Assembly (NCBI GenBank): GCA_018432235.1
Contig: JAHDLO010000009.1
Location: forward strand, 62,001 to 126,000
DNA: 64,000 bases
DNA from: Clostridiaceae bacterium
Lineage (GTDB): Bacteria; Bacillota; Clostridia; Peptostreptococcales; Natronincolaceae
Direction: 5' to 3'
Positions 62,856 through 64,000 of the stretch are shown in pieces. The position numbers and the translations under genes were made by a program. Below the pieces are notes generated by a model, which was not told the origin of the DNA, did no database searches, and saw only the letters and a list, made by a program, of their open reading frames with translations. The first letter of the stretch is position 1. Every line of letters begins with the position of its first letter.

Positions 62856-64000
62856 ATGAAAAAAATGACATCAAAGAAAAGGTTACTTTGCATGCTGTTA
62901 TGTGTAATTATGGCAGTAATTGCAGTAGGTTGCCAAAAGCCTGTAGAAACGGCTTCAGAAGCCTTTAAAGCAGGCGTATATACTGCTTCAGTGGCAGGTC
63001 ATAATGCCGATATTAAAGTTGAGGTTGAGGTGAGCACTGAGGCCATCTTAGGGGTGAAAATCCTTGAGCACAAGGAAAGCCCTGGTATCAGTGATCCAGC
63101 TATTGAAAGAATTCCAAAGGCAATTGTTGATAGCCAATCCTTAGCGGTGGATGCAATATCTGGTGCTACAATAACCAGTAAGGCGATAGTAGCAGCAGTA
63201 ACAGAAGCATTAAAGCAAGCAGGTGCAGATATAGATGCCCTTAATGTCAAAAAAGAAGGGTCTAAAAACGCAGGTGAAACTAAGGAATATACCACAGATG
63301 TTGTCGTTATAGGTGGTGGTGGTGCAGGCTTAGCTGCTGCTGTGTCAGCTCACCAAAATGGTGCTGAGGTTATTGTACTTGAGAAAATGCCTCGTTTAGG
63401 CGGTAATACCATACTTTCAGGCGGTGCCTTCAATGCGGTAGACCCTAAGCGTCAAAAAGCACAAGGAATTGAGGATTCAACTGACAAGCATTATACTCAG
63501 ACCTTTGAAGGTGGAGATAAGCTGGGGAACCCTGAATTAATCAGAGTTTTCGTAGATAATGCCTACCCTGCTATTGAGTGGTTAGAAAGCTTAGGCATGA
63601 AGTTTAATGACGAAGTATTTACAGTTCTAGGTGGATTATGGCCGAGGGCACATAAGCCTTCAACACCACTGGGAACAGGGTTTATTGATACCTATCAAGC
63701 CTATGTGGATGCCAATAAGGGCATTGATATTATGCTGGATACAGAAGTAACAGAGTTAATTATGGAAAATGGTAAGGTGGTTGGTATAAAGGCAACAGGA
63801 CTTGAGGGTGAAGTAATCATTAAAGCCAACAATGGTGTTGTCATTGCATCTGGCGGCTTCGGAGCCAATGTAGAAATGAGAGATCAGTACAACAAAAGCT
63901 GGCCTGCTCTTACACAAATCAAAACCACAAACCATCCGGGAGCAACTGGTGACGGGTTAGCAATGGCTAAAAATGTAGGCGCTAACTTAATAGGCTTGGA
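62856..64000 (+). CDS. Fumarate/urocanate reductase-like flavoprotein (paralogue 3), cut by window end
   Basis: 381 codons are visible from ATG 62856 (GGGGAGGA 6 bases before) to the window end without a stop. Signal peptide with VGC at Cys26, FMN_bind domain with DAISGAT (99-105), FAD motif VVVIGGGGAGLAAAVSA near 149. The visible FAD-domain part (GGNTILSGGAFNAVDPKRQKAQ, LGGLWPRAHKPSTPLGTGF) follows paralogue 2 closely, so the missing C-terminus probably carries the same HHTMGG and GNRLGG motifs. Under the consensus promoter and TetR-type operator. Confidence 0.9.
   Translation, partial: MKKMTSKKRLLCMLLCVIMAVIAVGCQKPVETASEAFKAGVYTASVAGHNADIKVEVEVSTEAILGVKILEHKESPGISDPAIERIPKAIVDSQSLAVDAISGATITSKAIVAAVTEALKQAGADIDALNVKKEGSKNAGETKEYTTDVVVIGGGGAGLAAAVSAHQNGAEVIVLEKMPRLGGNTILSGGAFNAVDPKRQKAQGIEDSTDKHYTQTFEGGDKLGNPELIRVFVDNAYPAIEWLESLGMKFNDEVFTVLGGLWPRAHKPSTPLGTGFIDTYQAYVDANKGIDIMLDTEVTELIMENGKVVGIKATGLEGEVIIKANNGVVIASGGFGANVEMRDQYNKSWPALTQIKTTNHPGATGDGLAMAKNVGANLIGL

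Noticed and set aside
62750..62968. 72-codon frame overlapping the start of flavoprotein 3
   Set aside because: It lies in another frame across the ribosome binding site and signal peptide of paralogue 3, whose frame continues open to the window end with clear domains.

Overview
The window looks like chromosomal DNA of a spore-forming anaerobic Firmicute (class Clostridia). The DNA is AT-rich with strong GGAGG-type ribosome binding sites and frequent TTG/GTG starts. It carries spore-associated families (CotH kinase, a BclA-like collagen protein, a Spo0E-like domain) and anaerobic metabolism (FMN/FAD fumarate-reductase-like lipoproteins, a 3-hydroxyacyl-CoA/CoA-transferase/thiolase operon). 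An Alkaliphilus/Natronincola-type relative is possible, but the genus cannot be fixed from the sequence. No rRNA, tRNA, CRISPR array or intact transposase gene was seen.

Layout. 0-4.8 kb: a partial gene, a secreted FMN/FAD flavoprotein, a sigma factor with its probable anti-sigma factor, and two small proteins. 4.9-11.5 kb: an accessory island containing all six copies of a REP-like repeat (core GGAACCGTCC). Two pairs of identical copies bracket gene fragments: an orphan ORF without a normal start, and a polymorphic-toxin tip with a putative immunity gene. A three-gene ABC exporter and a cupin gene lie among them. 11.6-18.1 kb: a cation diffusion facilitator, an ABC-F ribosome-protection-type gene behind a ~580-nt leader, and a potassium-type sensory operon (degenerate RCK protein, short KdpD-like kinase, KdpE-like regulator, TrkA protein). 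18.1-20.7 kb: hisS behind a histidine-rich leader peptide with an attenuator, then a convergent YibE/F membrane protein. 21-30 kb: a sigma-54 activator, a textbook -24/-12 promoter and a CoA-ester operon (3-hydroxybutyryl-CoA dehydrogenase, CoA-transferase, GntP-type permease, thiolase, short-chain reductase), then an anion permease. 30-35 kb: the collagen-like protein, a small XRE regulator, a UMF1-type MFS protein and an alkaline-phosphatase-superfamily enzyme.

35-44.5 kb is a signalling block: two related histidine kinases (the second without its phosphoacceptor histidine), a response regulator with a SARP/BTAD output, a degenerate-GGDEF/Spo0E-like fusion, a PAS-GGDEF-EAL protein and a chemoreceptor. 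44.7-51.4 kb holds an SdpR/SdpI-like pair, an alpha/beta-hydrolase lipoprotein, an NRDE protein, a second BTAD response regulator and small redox/membrane genes. 51.5-54.7 kb holds a CiaRH-like two-component pair with CiaR-type boxes and an XdhC protein. 54.8-58.1 kb is a VTC/DUF4956/CotH operon. 58.3-64 kb holds a HesB-like protein, a MerR regulator, a second flavoprotein, a TetR regulator and a third flavoprotein cut by the window end, with a near-perfect palindrome just after its consensus promoter.

The most unusual items are the REP-bounded toxin/immunity cassette, ribosome-type histidine attenuation of hisS in a Firmicute-like genome, the GGDEF-Spo0E fusion, the histidine-less kinase, the ABC-F leader with two mini-ORFs, and the operator sets of the three flavoprotein paralogues. 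All functional statements come from reading motifs; no database search was run.
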